Assembly (NCBI GenBank): GCA_026645775.1
Contig: JAPKMS010000154.1
Location: 1 to 42,928 of the forward strand
Direction: 5' to 3'
DNA length: 42,928 nucleotides
Origin: Anaerolineae bacterium
Lineage (GTDB): Bacteria > Chloroflexota > Anaerolineae > CG2-30-64-16
Of the stretch, positions 14,052 through 22,908 are shown one piece after another. The notes under the pieces were generated by a model. The model was not told the DNA's origin. It searched no databases and was given only the letters and a program-made list of their open reading frames with translations. Within the stretch, counting starts at the first letter, position 1. Each line of letters begins with the position of its first letter. The translations under genes and the position numbers were made by a program.

Positions 14052-15446
14052 CTACGGGTTCAACCGTAGGTCGCCGCCCCATGCATTCAGCAGGCGCCCG
14101 TCGGCAGCATGGCGCCAGGCATAGGTGCGCCGATAGCCGTAGTCGGTGCTGAAACTCGAGAAGAGCTTGCTCGGCATGTTGGTGGGCGTATGCCGGCCCA
14201 ATGCGCGCGCGCCGCGCAGCGCCATCTGCGCGGGGCTGTAGGCCGTGCGGCAGAACCAATCATAGGCGCGTTCAAGCTCGGCCACGGTCATTGACTTCGG
14301 CTGGAAGGTGACGTGCGCGGTGTCATAGTAGCGCCACGCCCGGTCCAGCAGACGATTTTCGCTGACCAACTGGTCGCGGAACGGGGTGCCGGGATACGGC
14401 GTGAGCACCGTCATGCTGACGCTGTCCAGGCCGCTTTCGCGCACGAACTCCCAGGTATCCACCAGGGTTTGCGGGGTGTCATGGTCGAAGCCGAAGACAA
14501 ACAGCCCGACGACGCCGATACCTTGCGCCTGGATCGCCTTGATGGCCTCGCGATATTGTGCGATCTGGCCCTTGCTCTTGCCGCCCAGCTCGCGGCGGTT
14601 GGCGGGGTTGACCGACTCGAAACCGAGGAATAACTTGTCCAGGTGCGCCAGTTTGGCCAGGCGCAACAGATCCGGGTATTGGCTCACCATCATCTCGGCC
14701 TGGGCGGTCCAACTGCGCAGCGGCAAGGGCGCCAACGCCTTCAAGAGCGCCTCGATGTACGCCGGATCGGTGCGAAACGCCAGACCGAAGTTATCGTCGG
14801 TCAGGAAGAAGCGCTTGATGCCGCGGCGGCCGATCTCGTCTACCACTTCGTCGATCGGGCGCAGCCGCATGCGCTGGCCGCTGACCCGGATCGCCGTGCA
14901 GAAGGAGCAGTTGCGCGGACAGCCGCGGGTGATCTCCATCATCGGGGTCCAATACCGGCGGTTCTCATCCATCATCCGGATCACACGGTCGGTGATGGGC
15001 GCCACGCCGGCCAGGTCGGCCCAGGTGCTGTCGTGATAGCGCGGCTGCAGGCGGTCGTGGATGAAATCCTGGATCAGTTGCGGCCAGGTATGATAGGCCT
15101 CCCCGGTCACCACGACATCGGCCCAACCCGCCACATCTTCCGACGCCAGCGTAACATGCGCGCCGCCCACCACCACCGTCCGCACCCCGGCCCGGTGCGC
15201 GATGCCGGCCATCCGCTCGGCCGATTCGATAGCCAGCGTCTTGCTGGTGATGCCCACCAGGTCGTTGGGGCCGAGCTGCTGCAGCCGGCCATCCAGGCAC
15301 TCCAGATTCTCATCCCAGATTTCGACCGGGATCTCCGCGGGCACCAGCGCCGCCAGGCGCATCAACGTGTAGGGCGCGCCCGTGCCGCGTCCCAAAATGC
15401 GGCCTTCCCGCCCCGGGTGAATCAATACCACTCGCCGAATATCCAA
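14052..15446 (-). CDS. B12-binding domain radical SAM protein
   Basis: A 464-residue protein with a TTG start at 15446 and an AGGAGA site 5 nt upstream. An N-terminal cobalamin-binding-like Rossmann domain (about 1-140; 'NDLVGITSKTLAIESAERM', 'RTVVVGGAHVTL') is followed by a radical SAM core with the [4Fe-4S] motif CxxxCxxC in 'ITRGCPRNCSFC'. Later family blocks are 'FFLTDDNFGL', 'LFLGFESVN' and 'VSMTVLTPYPGTPF'. Such enzymes carry out methylations or rearrangements in lipid, pigment or secondary-metabolite biosynthesis. No dedicated partner gene fixes the substrate. It follows the membrane-protein pair on the same strand after 111 nt containing a large inverted repeat, so cotranscription is uncertain. 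Confidence 0.9.
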   Translation of the reverse strand: MDIRRVVLIHPGREGRILGRGTGAPYTLMRLAALVPAEIPVEIWDENLECLDGRLQQLGPNDLVGITSKTLAIESAERMAGIAHRAGVRTVVVGGAHVTLASEDVAGWADVVVTGEAYHTWPQLIQDFIHDRLQPRYHDSTWADLAGVAPITDRVIRMMDENRRYWTPMMEITRGCPRNCSFCTAIRVSGQRMRLRPIDEVVDEIGRRGIKRFFLTDDNFGLAFRTDPAYIEALLKALAPLPLRSWTAQAEMMVSQYPDLLRLAKLAHLDKLFLGFESVNPANRRELGGKSKGQIAQYREAIKAIQAQGIGVVGLFVFGFDHDTPQTLVDTWEFVRESGLDSVSMTVLTPYPGTPFRDQLVSENRLLDRAWRYYDTAHVTFQPKSMTVAELERAYDWFCRTAYSPAQMALRGARALGRHTPTNMPSKLFSSFSTDYGYRRTYAWRHAADGRLLNAWGGDLRLNP

Positions 15447-15474
15447 AACACTCTCCTTCTAACTTGCTCTCTAT

Positions 15475-15546
15475 CCGAAAATCCGCTCTGGCCGGTCTCC
15501 GACCGAGCCCGGGCACGGTCAGAGACCGGCCCTGAGCAGTTTTCGG
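15475..15546. repeat. Large imperfect inverted repeat, REP/MITE-like
   Basis: Nested arms: CCGAAAA/TTTTCGG at the ends, GGCCGGTCTC/GAGACCGGCC (15490-15499 with 15522-15531) inside, and CGACCG with CGGTCA around a GC-rich loop. It lies between two same-strand genes. It may act as a weak terminator or mRNA stabiliser, or be a dispersed palindrome. Confidence 0.6.
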
Positions 15547-15557
15547 ATGGGTTTTCG

Positions 15558-17546
15558 CTACAGTAACCTTCGCCTGCGCCTCCATAGGCCGCGCGCGATC
15601 CATCCCAGGACCAGCGTGATCAACGTTCCCAGCGTAACCCACTTGGCCGCGGCGCGCAAGGGCGTGTCCTCGAACCGCAGCAGGATGTAACCCTCACCGG
15701 CCGGCACGGGCGCGACGACGCGCGCCAACGGGCCCGCCTCGCGTTCAAGCGCAAGGCGGCGCACAGGTCGGCCGTCTTTGCCCTCCAGCAGGTAGGCGGT
15801 CCAGCCCGGATACCAGAACCGATTGAAGACGATGCGCTGGCCGGCCTCCCTGGCATAATAATAGATCTGCTCGTGGGCGCTGCCTGCCCCTTCCGAATTG
15901 ACGGCCAACGTCTCGTTCTGCGGCACGCGACTGTAATCCACCCGCGTGGTGACTTCGCCCCCCTTGGCCCACAGCTCCGCCATATCCGACCAGCGCGGGC
16001 GCTGCTGAGGATCAACCCACGCTGTGACCCCGGTCATCTCGTCGCTGGTGCGCTGGAAAGCCATCAGCGCCGCGTAGGACACCGGGCCTTGTTCGGGCGT
16101 CGGTTCACGCATCTGCACGCGCACGTAGGGGGCGCTGCTCAACAGCAATACCGCCGCGAGGATAAACGCGGGCCAGGCCGCAAGGCGCTGATCGCCGTCA
16201 TCTGCCGGCTGCCCCGCCCCGGCGGCCACCAGTGTCGCCGGCAAAATGCTCAACGGGAGGATCGCCAGCATGAGATAGCGCCAGGGGAACTGCGCAAAGG
16301 GCACGATGGGCACGTGGCGCCACACCCAGATCGAGCCATTCAGCGTCAAGAAGGTGCTGACCAGGGCCCAGGCGCCCCAAAAGCGCACCTCGCGCCGTGC
16401 GGCCGGCCACAGCCGACCTGCAAGCGCCAGCGCGAACAGCGAAAACAGCGTGGCAGCCGCGCCGAGCTGGAAGCTCATCCCGCCCTGCGCCGCCTCCACG
16501 GGGCCGGGTTTGCTGATGCCGAAGCCCCAGGCCGGGCTGAAGAGCTGGTGGAAGAAGACGAAATGCTGGGCCGGGTCGTAATACTCGCCGAACCACTGGG
16601 TCTGATTGATGTACTTCAGCACCGACCCTTCAATGACCGCCGGCACAAAGAACGCCGCGCTCAGGCCCAGGCCAAGCATGGCCGCCAGGGCAGGCGCCAG
16701 CAGCAGGCGGACGAAAGACGGAAGATGAGCGAGGGCAGAGGGGCGTCGGTCGGCAGCAAGTGACCCGTCCGTCGTCTTTCGTCTCCCATCTCGCCACTGC
16801 CACCACGTCAACGCGAGGACGTACACCGCCAACGCCGGCGTAAACACCAGCGCCACCAGGTTGCTGGTCCACATGATCGCGGCGAACGCAGCAGCCGCGC
16901 CCAGGATCGCGGCCCAGCGCGGCCGGATCACCGCCTCGCGGAAGCCCCACAACGCCAGCGGTAGGAAAGCCAGCGCCAGCGACTCGGCCATCGCCGCACG
17001 CACATAGACGTCCACCAGGTGATAGGGGATGACCATGTAGGCAACTGCGGCGACCCACCCTGCTCCGCTCGCTGTGGCACGCGACGCGCCGCGACCCAGC
17101 CACGAGCGGACAAAACCGTACATCGCCAGCCCCGAGAGGATGATCGACAAGGCCAACACAGCTTTAACGCTGTTCTCGAAACCCAGTCCAAGGAAGTGAT
17201 GGAACAGCTCGCCGACCAAGGTCGCCAGTGGGCCGTAAACGATAAAGAACGGGTAGCCGTAGCCGAAGGTCCAATCCGGCGACCAGCGCGGGAACCAGAT
17301 GCCATCTTGCACCGACTTGTCATACTGGAAAATGAAGTAGACGTCGTGTCGCGCGTCGTGCGCGCCCCAAAAATAGCCGGGCTGAAGCAGCGGCGAGATG
17401 ACGATCAGCGCAGAGAGCAAGACCAGCACAAGGTATGGAGCGGACGCTGGAGGATGGAAGATGGCCTTGTTCCGGCTTTTCCTCTTTGACCCATCCTCTA
17501 TCGCCCTTCGTCCTTCGTCCATCGTCCTTCGTCCTTCGTCCATCAT
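15558..17546 (-). CDS. Polytopic membrane protein, PTPS-related/GT-C-like, larger gene of the coupled pair
   Basis: A 662-residue protein starting at the ATG at 17546, which overlaps the upstream stop codon as ATGA; the track ORF start at 17825 lies inside the upstream gene. A low-complexity charged N-terminus ('DEGRRTMDEGRRAIEDG') precedes about a dozen membrane segments and an extracytoplasmic C-terminal domain with 'FNRFWYPGWTAYL', then a last membrane helix. The first loop 'PGYFWGAHDARHDVYFIFQ' and 'GYGYPFFIVYGPLATL' match the plus-strand protein at 20953. Such proteins are annotated as 6-pyruvoyl-tetrahydropterin synthase-related membrane proteins and resemble GT-C/YfhO lipid-linked glycosyltransferases. 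No catalytic residue can be assigned from sequence alone. Confidence 0.8.
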   Translation of the reverse strand: MMDEGRRTMDEGRRAIEDGSKRKSRNKAIFHPPASAPYLVLVLLSALIVISPLLQPGYFWGAHDARHDVYFIFQYDKSVQDGIWFPRWSPDWTFGYGYPFFIVYGPLATLVGELFHHFLGLGFENSVKAVLALSIILSGLAMYGFVRSWLGRGASRATASGAGWVAAVAYMVIPYHLVDVYVRAAMAESLALAFLPLALWGFREAVIRPRWAAILGAAAAFAAIMWTSNLVALVFTPALAVYVLALTWWQWRDGRRKTTDGSLAADRRPSALAHLPSFVRLLLAPALAAMLGLGLSAAFFVPAVIEGSVLKYINQTQWFGEYYDPAQHFVFFHQLFSPAWGFGISKPGPVEAAQGGMSFQLGAAATLFSLFALALAGRLWPAARREVRFWGAWALVSTFLTLNGSIWVWRHVPIVPFAQFPWRYLMLAILPLSILPATLVAAGAGQPADDGDQRLAAWPAFILAAVLLLSSAPYVRVQMREPTPEQGPVSYAALMAFQRTSDEMTGVTAWVDPQQRPRWSDMAELWAKGGEVTTRVDYSRVPQNETLAVNSEGAGSAHEQIYYYAREAGQRIVFNRFWYPGWTAYLLEGKDGRPVRRLALEREAGPLARVVAPVPAGEGYILLRFEDTPLRAAAKWVTLGTLITLVLGWIARGLWRRRRRLL

Positions 17547-19333
17547 GGCGTCAACGTCACCTTGTCGTCTGCGCCCGCCGTCAGACGCTCGCCGGTCTGC
17601 AAGAGGTAGAAACCGAGCAGATAGCGATAATCGCCGCCGATAGGCGCATCGGACGCCAGCACGAGATCGTACACATCCCCCACCACCTGGCCCGGCCGCC
17701 ACCCGCTGGTGGGGGAGCTGTTGCCTTGCGGCATGGTGTCCAACTGGCCGTAACGCACACCATCCGGCCCGATCGCGTGGACGAAAACCGTGTAGTCTTG
17801 CGTCAAGGGCCGCAGCGCCTCCCACCGCACCCGGAGTGTCACCCGGCCGCCCGGGCCGGGCGCACCCTCCGGCGTCGCGCTCACCAGCGCGATCTCATCC
17901 CGACCGAAAATCGCGAGCGGCGCGTCGGGGGGCGCGTCCGCGGTGACCGGATTGAGGGGCTGGCCGGCGTCAGCAGCCGCCGCCCGTGCGGCCTCCGCAT
18001 CGGGGGATAGGGCCGGCCCCAGCGGTGCGGGCGCGCCGTGGACGCCCAGCACGACCAGCGCGATCAACGCGGCGCACAGCACCGCGGCGCTGCGCTCCCG
18101 CTGCTCCGCCGGCCACAGATCCAGTACGACCCGGCTGCCGGCGCCGCCCAGCCACGCCAGCCACGGTCCCGCCAAGAGCAGGAGCTGCCAGGGATAGGTC
18201 AGCGTGCGGCCCAGGAACGGCAGCAGTCGCCAAAGCGGCGCCGCCAAAACCGTGCTCAACGCCATCAGGGCCAACGCGATCCCACCGGCGCGGCGTTGGG
18301 AGAGGCGCAGCGCACGACCCTCCGCCCTCAGCGCATCCGCCGGGCTGCCCAGGCTGAAGCACGAAACCACAGCCAGCACAAACACCATGATCCCGACGCT
18401 GAACGTCAACGCGTCGTCCGGTCCCGCCACGCTGACGCCGTTGCCTCCGCCGGCCCACAGCAGTTGGTTAAGGTAGACGAAGTGATCGGTAAAGTTGACG
18501 TAAGTCGAGCCGCCCCATCCGTGTCGCAGGATCACAGGCAGCAGCCCCAGGGCGCCGAGCGCCAGCCCGCCGGCCCAGCCGGCCAACGGCCCCAAGCGTC
18601 CTGTCAAGGAGATGCTTCGCTGGCGATGTGCCGAATCCAACGGTGAGCTCTTAACCCGCGCAGCATGACGGATAGGCTGCCCGCGCAGCGCGGCCGAATC
18701 CCCTGTCCGACGAGCCAGCGCGTACCCCAGGACGATCACCGCCAGCCACAGCGCCAGCCCCATCTGCGTCCACAGCGCCGCGGCGACCCCCAGCGCCAGG
18801 CCGACCGCACCACGGCGGCTCCCGTCGGCTGCGGCATCGGCGGCCCACAGCACGAACGGCAGCAGCCCCAGCAGCGCAGCCTCGGCAAATGCGCCGCGCA
18901 CATACACCGTCGCCAGCCCCATCGGCCAATAGACGTACACCGCCGCGGCGACCAACGCGGGCCAGCTACCCAATCGCCGCCGCGCCCAGCCAACCATACC
19001 CAGCGCGCCCGCCAGCAGGCTCAGCCCGAACACGAGCTTCACCGCGGCAACAGAAGATGCGCCCAAGAGCCGCAGCGCCGCGGCCAGGAGATAGGGCAGT
19101 ACGCGCTCCCCGCGCAGCAGATCGTACGGTTGCCCCACGGTCGGCGCCCACCCCAGGTCAGTCAGCCGCTGCATCAGATCCGTAAGGTTGAAGATCGGCA
19201 GGGAGCCCGAGTGGAACTCGAAGTAGCCCGGATACGCCAGCGGCGCCCAGGCGAACACCGGCAGCAGCCAGGCCAAGAGGGTCGTGGCGGCGGGCCAGGC
19301 GAATTGGACGGACCTCCTGATGGACAGCTTCAT
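17543..19333 (-). CDS. Polytopic membrane protein, GT-C/YfhO-like, first gene of the coupled pair
   Basis: A 596-residue multi-pass membrane protein with a short cytoplasmic start, many hydrophobic segments and a C-terminal extracytoplasmic beta-rich domain ('VTLRVRWEALRPLTQDYTVFVH', 'RPGQVVGDVYDL') of a kind common in Chloroflexota glycosyltransferase-like proteins. The first large loop contains 'PGYFEFHSGSLPIFNL'. Residues about 222-242 ('HAARVKSSPLDSAHRQRSIS') are encoded by a half copy of the MITE-like repeat and look like an in-frame insertion in a loop between membrane helices. It begins 15 nt after the aminotransferase gene and overlaps the next membrane protein, so all three are probably cotranscribed. 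The likely role is sugar or lipid transfer at the membrane; unproven. Confidence 0.78.
   Translation of the reverse strand: MKLSIRRSVQFAWPAATTLLAWLLPVFAWAPLAYPGYFEFHSGSLPIFNLTDLMQRLTDLGWAPTVGQPYDLLRGERVLPYLLAAALRLLGASSVAAVKLVFGLSLLAGALGMVGWARRRLGSWPALVAAAVYVYWPMGLATVYVRGAFAEAALLGLLPFVLWAADAAADGSRRGAVGLALGVAAALWTQMGLALWLAVIVLGYALARRTGDSAALRGQPIRHAARVKSSPLDSAHRQRSISLTGRLGPLAGWAGGLALGALGLLPVILRHGWGGSTYVNFTDHFVYLNQLLWAGGGNGVSVAGPDDALTFSVGIMVFVLAVVSCFSLGSPADALRAEGRALRLSQRRAGGIALALMALSTVLAAPLWRLLPFLGRTLTYPWQLLLLAGPWLAWLGGAGSRVVLDLWPAEQRERSAAVLCAALIALVVLGVHGAPAPLGPALSPDAEAARAAAADAGQPLNPVTADAPPDAPLAIFGRDEIALVSATPEGAPGPGGRVTLRVRWEALRPLTQDYTVFVHAIGPDGVRYGQLDTMPQGNSSPTSGWRPGQVVGDVYDLVLASDAPIGGDYRYLLGFYLLQTGERLTAGADDKVTLTP
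18608..18670 (-). repeat. Half copy of the MITE-like repeat inside a membrane-protein gene
   Basis: The coding strand reads GTCATGCTG up to CCAGCGAAGCATCTCC, as in the left half of 6640-6774 but more diverged in the middle. It is 63 bp long, so the frame is kept. It has the same orientation relative to its gene as the copy at 9384, but a different reading frame. Confidence 0.7.
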
Positions 19334-19348
19334 CGTCGGATAACGCCC

Positions 19349-20614
19349 TTAAACCAACTCCCGGAGGCAGGCCAGGCAGTAATCCACTTCCTCGGCCGTG
19401 TTGTAGTGCGCCAGGCCGGCGCGCACGACGCCGCCCGAAGCCTCCAGCCCCAGCCGCTCGGTCCCTGCGATCGCATAGAAATTGCCGGCCCACACATAGA
19501 CGCCGCGCCGCGCCAGGTGTTCCGCGACGGCCGCGGGCGTGTGGCCCGCCAAACGAAACGCGGCTGTCGGCGTCCGCTGGTCAAACTGGGTGAAGTCGCG
19601 GATGCCATAGAAGGTCAGGCCCGGGATCGCCAACAAGCCGGCCACAAAACGCTCAAACAGCGGCCGCTCGTAGGCCTGGATGGCGGCCATCGCCTGCTTC
19701 ACTGCGCGCCGCCGGCCCGAAAGCCCAGGGAACCGGTCAGCCAGATGCGCGCCGAACTCTTCGCCGAGCTCGGCCAGGTATTCCACCGCCGCCAACACGC
19801 CTGCCTGCGCCTCATGACTCTGGGTGCCGGTCTCGAATTTATCGGGCGACTGGTCTCCGGCGGGCCGCACCTTGTACGCGCGCAGCCGTTCCAACAGCTC
19901 GTGCCGCCCCCAAACCGTGCCTGAGTGCGGCCCGAAGAACTTGTAGGGCGAGCAGACGAGAAAGTCGCAATCCAGCGCCTGCACATCGATGGGGCCGTGC
20001 GGCGCATAGTGCACTGCGTCCACCCACAGCCACGCGCCCGCGGCGTGCGCCATCTCGGCGATGCGGGCGATCGGGTTGATCGTGCCCACCAGGTTGGAGG
20101 CGTAACCGACGGCCACCACACGGGTGCGCGGGCTCAGGTTCGCGGCCAGGTCATCCAGATCCAGGGTGCAGTCTTCGGGGCGGAAATCCACCTCGCGGAC
20201 GACAATGCCCTGCTCGGCCAACGCCAGCCAGGGCGCGCGGTTGGCATCGTGATCCAGCCGAGTGATGAGGATCTCATCGCCCGGCGCCAGTTCGCGTCCA
20301 ATCGCCCGGCTGAAGGCGAACGTCAGCGTGGTCGTGTTGGCGCCGAAGACGATCTCCCGAGCCGAGGGGGCGTTGAGCAGGTCGGCCATGGCTTCGTGCG
20401 CAGCGACCAACCCCGCATCGCTCTCGCGGCTGGTGCGGAACGGTCCACCGTGGTTGGCATTGCAGTGGATCAGATAGTGGCTCATGGCGTCGATGACGCG
20501 CTGGGGCACCTGTGTGCCGCCGGGCCCATCGAAGTAGACGGCAGGACGCCCCGCATCGTGTAGGGCCAAGGCCGGGAACTGGCTGCGCAGGGGCGAGAGA
20601 TCGATCACGGACAT
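19349..20614 (-). CDS. Cysteine desulfurase-like class V aminotransferase (PLP enzyme)
   Basis: A 421-residue PLP enzyme. The ATG at 20614 is preferred: GGAG lies 9 nt before it but directly abuts the track start at 20623. Features include 'VYFDGPGGTQVPQRVIDAM' near the N-terminus, 'VFGANTTTLTFAFSRAI', the cofactor-binding 'DAVHYAPHGPIDV' and the PLP-lysine region 'VCSPYKFFGPHSG'. This matches the SufS/NifS-like subfamily often annotated as cysteine desulfurase-like protein. No Fe-S assembly genes are nearby, so sulfur transfer for Fe-S clusters is not implied; it may act on another amino acid. It is the first gene of the operon leading into the two membrane proteins. Confidence 0.88.
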   Translation of the reverse strand: MSVIDLSPLRSQFPALALHDAGRPAVYFDGPGGTQVPQRVIDAMSHYLIHCNANHGGPFRTSRESDAGLVAAHEAMADLLNAPSAREIVFGANTTTLTFAFSRAIGRELAPGDEILITRLDHDANRAPWLALAEQGIVVREVDFRPEDCTLDLDDLAANLSPRTRVVAVGYASNLVGTINPIARIAEMAHAAGAWLWVDAVHYAPHGPIDVQALDCDFLVCSPYKFFGPHSGTVWGRHELLERLRAYKVRPAGDQSPDKFETGTQSHEAQAGVLAAVEYLAELGEEFGAHLADRFPGLSGRRRAVKQAMAAIQAYERPLFERFVAGLLAIPGLTFYGIRDFTQFDQRTPTAAFRLAGHTPAAVAEHLARRGVYVWAGNFYAIAGTERLGLEASGGVVRAGLAHYNTAEEVDYCLACLRELV

Positions 20615-20695
20615 AGATATCATCTCCTATGTGGCTGTGGACACCAGAAATCGAGACAGCATCTTACTACCTTTGGCTCTCACCCGCAAACCGTA

Positions 20696-20704
20696 TGGTA
20701 TAAT
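20696..20704 (+). promoter_or_regulatory. Extended -10 promoter, probably leaderless
   Basis: TGG-TATAAT (20696-20704) is a consensus extended -10. Transcription would begin about 7 nt later, essentially at the ATG at 20712. The -35 is poor. It predicts a leaderless or nearly leaderless mRNA. Confidence 0.55.
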
Positions 20705-20711
20705 AGGGTAT

Positions 20712-20960
20712 ATGCCAACCATATCCAACATTCTGCTCAAATTCCGCTACTACGATACCTTGGGGGATGCACTGCTGGCTCAGGGCAAAGCCGACGAGGC
20801 GCTGGCCGCCTATCGCACGGCCCGCCAACACTGCCTGCCGGAAGATCTCCGCACCATGCGCCAGGATTTGGCCTGGCTGGCAACCGTTTACCCCGCTTTG
20901 CCGTCCGCTGCCCTCCGCCAGGCCCTGGCGATCTTCGCCACGGAGGATGACCGTGGCTAA
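20712..20960 (+). CDS. Small TPR-like protein upstream of a membrane protein
   Basis: An 82-residue protein. The ATG at 20712 is chosen because it sits right after the promoter; the track start at 20631 lies upstream of that promoter. The sequence contains a single tetratricopeptide-like helical hairpin ('YYDTLGDALLAQGKADEALAAYRTARQHC'), followed by another helical stretch. One TPR unit is too little for a stable superhelix, so it may dimerise or bind a partner. It overlaps the next gene by 8 nt, which implies translational coupling and a shared function. No specific family recognised. Confidence 0.65.
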   Translation: MPTISNILLKFRYYDTLGDALLAQGKADEALAAYRTARQHCLPEDLRTMRQDLAWLATVYPALPSAALRQALAIFATEDDRG

Positions 20961-22773
20961 AGACGCACCGTTTCGCGACCCTGCACAGCCGCTCATCCGC
21001 CGGTCTGCCGACCGCCATGCCTGGCTCGCCCTCCTGCTGGTGATCCCCGCGCTGCTCCCGCTGCTGGCGCCCGGCTACTTTTTCCGGGCCCATGACGCCC
21101 ATCACAGCGTTTTTTGGCTGGTGGAGTTCGACCAGGCGTTTCGCGATGGGGCGCTCTGGCCCATCTGGGCGCCCGACCATCTATTGGGCTTCGGCTATCC
21201 GCTGTGGCTGGTCTATGCGCCGCTGGCTTACTTCGCCGCCGAGGCGTTTCACCTGCTGGGGCTGGGATTCGTGACCGCGGTCAAGGCGACCTGGGCGCTG
21301 GGCTTCCTGTTCGGCGCGCTGGGCGTGTATCGGCTGGGCCGGCGGTGGTGGGGGCCGGCCGCGGGGCTGGTGGCGGCGGTCGCCTACACGTACGCGCCCT
21401 ACCACTTCGTACAGATCTATGTGCGGGCCGCGCTGGCCGAGTTTATCGCGCTGGCGATCGCACCGTGGGTGCTGCTGGCCTTCGTGGCGCTGTGGGATGA
21501 TCCGCGGCCGCGCCGGGCAGCCTGGGCCGCGCTCTCGGTCGGCGCCCTGCTGCTGGCCCACAGCGCCGCGTCCATCACCTATCTGCCGGTGCTGGGCGCC
21601 TTCCTGGTGGTCAAAACGCTGATCGTGCTCTGGCCGCGCGCCCGCCAACGCGGGGGAATCCGCCTGGTGCAAGTTCCGGGGCCCAAAATCGTGTGGGCCG
21701 GTGCGGCGCTGATCCTCGGCATCTGCCTGGCTAGCATCTTCTTGATCCCGCTCCTGGTCGAAAAACGCTTCGCGGGCGAGTCGCTCTGGCTGCGCAACAC
21801 CTACGACTATAGCCTGCACTTCGTCTACCCGGCTCAGTTCTTCAGTTCCGGTTGGGGCTTCGGTTTCTCGACGCCGGGTGCAAACGATGGTATGAGCTTC
21901 CAGGTAGGCCTGTTGACATTCATCGCGGCGGCCCTGGGCACGGTGCTCGCGCTGAGCGGCGCAGCGCGGGGCCGGTTGGCACATCGGGCCGAGGCCATCT
22001 TCCTGGCCATCGGCAGCCTGGCCGCGCTGTTCCTGATGACTCCGGCCGCTAAGGTCATCTGGGATACGGTGCCGTTGGTGAGCATGCTGCAATTCCCCTG
22101 GCGTCTGCTGGCCCTGACTGCGCTGACGTTGGCCCTGCTGGCCGGCGCGGCGCTCCACTGGCTGGAACCCAGCCCGCGCCAAACCGTCAGCCCTTACGCT
22201 TATGTGGCCGCGCTCGCGCTGATCGTCGCCAGCTTCGCCTACACCCGGCCCGAGCTGGTTGCCGTCCGCCCGCAAGATGAAAGCCCGCTGGCCGTCATCG
22301 AGTTTGAGATGGCCTATCCGGACATGCGCGGCATAACGTATTGGGCGGAACGCCAACCGGCCAACGAGGACTCACCGCTGCTGGCCGAGTATCTGGCCGG
22401 CCAACCGCTGGTCAAGGCGGCCATCGTCACCGGCTCAGGCGTCATCATCGACCAAAGCCACACCGCCAACTCGGCCCGAGCGCGCGTGCGCGCAGATGAG
22501 ACGGTGCACCTGCGCTTCTACACCGCTTACTTCCCCGGCTGGCGTGCGACCGTCGACGGCCAGCCCGTCGCGATCACGCCGGACGCGCCCAACGGGTTGA
22601 TCGGGCTGGATCTGCCGCCCGGCGAACACGAGGTGCGCATCCGATTCGGCGCAACGCCGGCCCGCCGGATCGGGGTCGGCCTCTCGTTGGCCGCGCTGGC
22701 CGCCCTCGGTGCGTTGGCGCTGATCGACCGGCGGGGCAGTCGGCGACCTGATCCGATAATGGGGCGCACATGA
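20953..22773 (+). CDS. Polytopic membrane protein, PTPS-related/GT-C-like
   Basis: A 606-residue multi-pass membrane protein. The GTG at 20953 is preferred, with GGAGG 6 nt upstream; the ATG at 20947 abuts the GGAGG. After a short charged tail it has about twelve hydrophobic segments. The family-specific first loop 'PGYFFRAHDAHHSVFWLVEFD' and 'FGYPLWLVYAPLAYF' closely parallels the minus-strand paralog at 15558. A C-terminal extracytoplasmic domain ('LRFYTAYFPGWRATVDGQPV', 'LPPGEHEVRIRFG') and a final membrane helix complete it. This tail resembles that of YfhO-type proteins, which glycosylate cell-wall polymers. It overlaps the small TPR-like gene. Function is likely lipid-linked sugar transfer; substrate unknown. 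Confidence 0.82.
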   Translation: MAKDAPFRDPAQPLIRRSADRHAWLALLLVIPALLPLLAPGYFFRAHDAHHSVFWLVEFDQAFRDGALWPIWAPDHLLGFGYPLWLVYAPLAYFAAEAFHLLGLGFVTAVKATWALGFLFGALGVYRLGRRWWGPAAGLVAAVAYTYAPYHFVQIYVRAALAEFIALAIAPWVLLAFVALWDDPRPRRAAWAALSVGALLLAHSAASITYLPVLGAFLVVKTLIVLWPRARQRGGIRLVQVPGPKIVWAGAALILGICLASIFLIPLLVEKRFAGESLWLRNTYDYSLHFVYPAQFFSSGWGFGFSTPGANDGMSFQVGLLTFIAAALGTVLALSGAARGRLAHRAEAIFLAIGSLAALFLMTPAAKVIWDTVPLVSMLQFPWRLLALTALTLALLAGAALHWLEPSPRQTVSPYAYVAALALIVASFAYTRPELVAVRPQDESPLAVIEFEMAYPDMRGITYWAERQPANEDSPLLAEYLAGQPLVKAAIVTGSGVIIDQSHTANSARARVRADETVHLRFYTAYFPGWRATVDGQPVAITPDAPNGLIGLDLPPGEHEVRIRFGATPARRIGVGLSLAALAALGALALIDRRGSRRPDPIMGRT

Positions 22774-22870
22774 TGCGGACGCCGAAGGCGCCTGATTGAC
22801 CTGATCACTGCATTTTCACCGGGATTGTGCCCCAATCGGAGCATGGGCACGCATGTGCGAATCAGAACAT

Positions 22871-22899
22871 TTGCGAAAACGAATCAGGGATGCTAGAAT
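22871..22899 (+). promoter_or_regulatory. Sigma-70 promoter with near-leaderless start
   Basis: TTGCGA (22871-22876), 17 nt, TAGAAT (22894-22899), with TG one base upstream of the -10 (extended). Transcription should start near 22906, only a few bases before the ATG at 22909. Confidence 0.65.
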
Positions 22900-22908
22900 A
22901 GCTGACCT

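Noticed and set aside
19349-20614. SufS/IscS of an Fe-S assembly operon
   Set aside because: No sufBCD, iscU or related genes are nearby; the sequence fits the cysteine desulfurase-like side branch, so no gene symbol is given.
22774-22908. Possible small RNA or terminator after the membrane-protein gene at 20953
   Set aside because: Only a weak hairpin around GACGCCGAAGGCGCC with no T-run; not enough to call.
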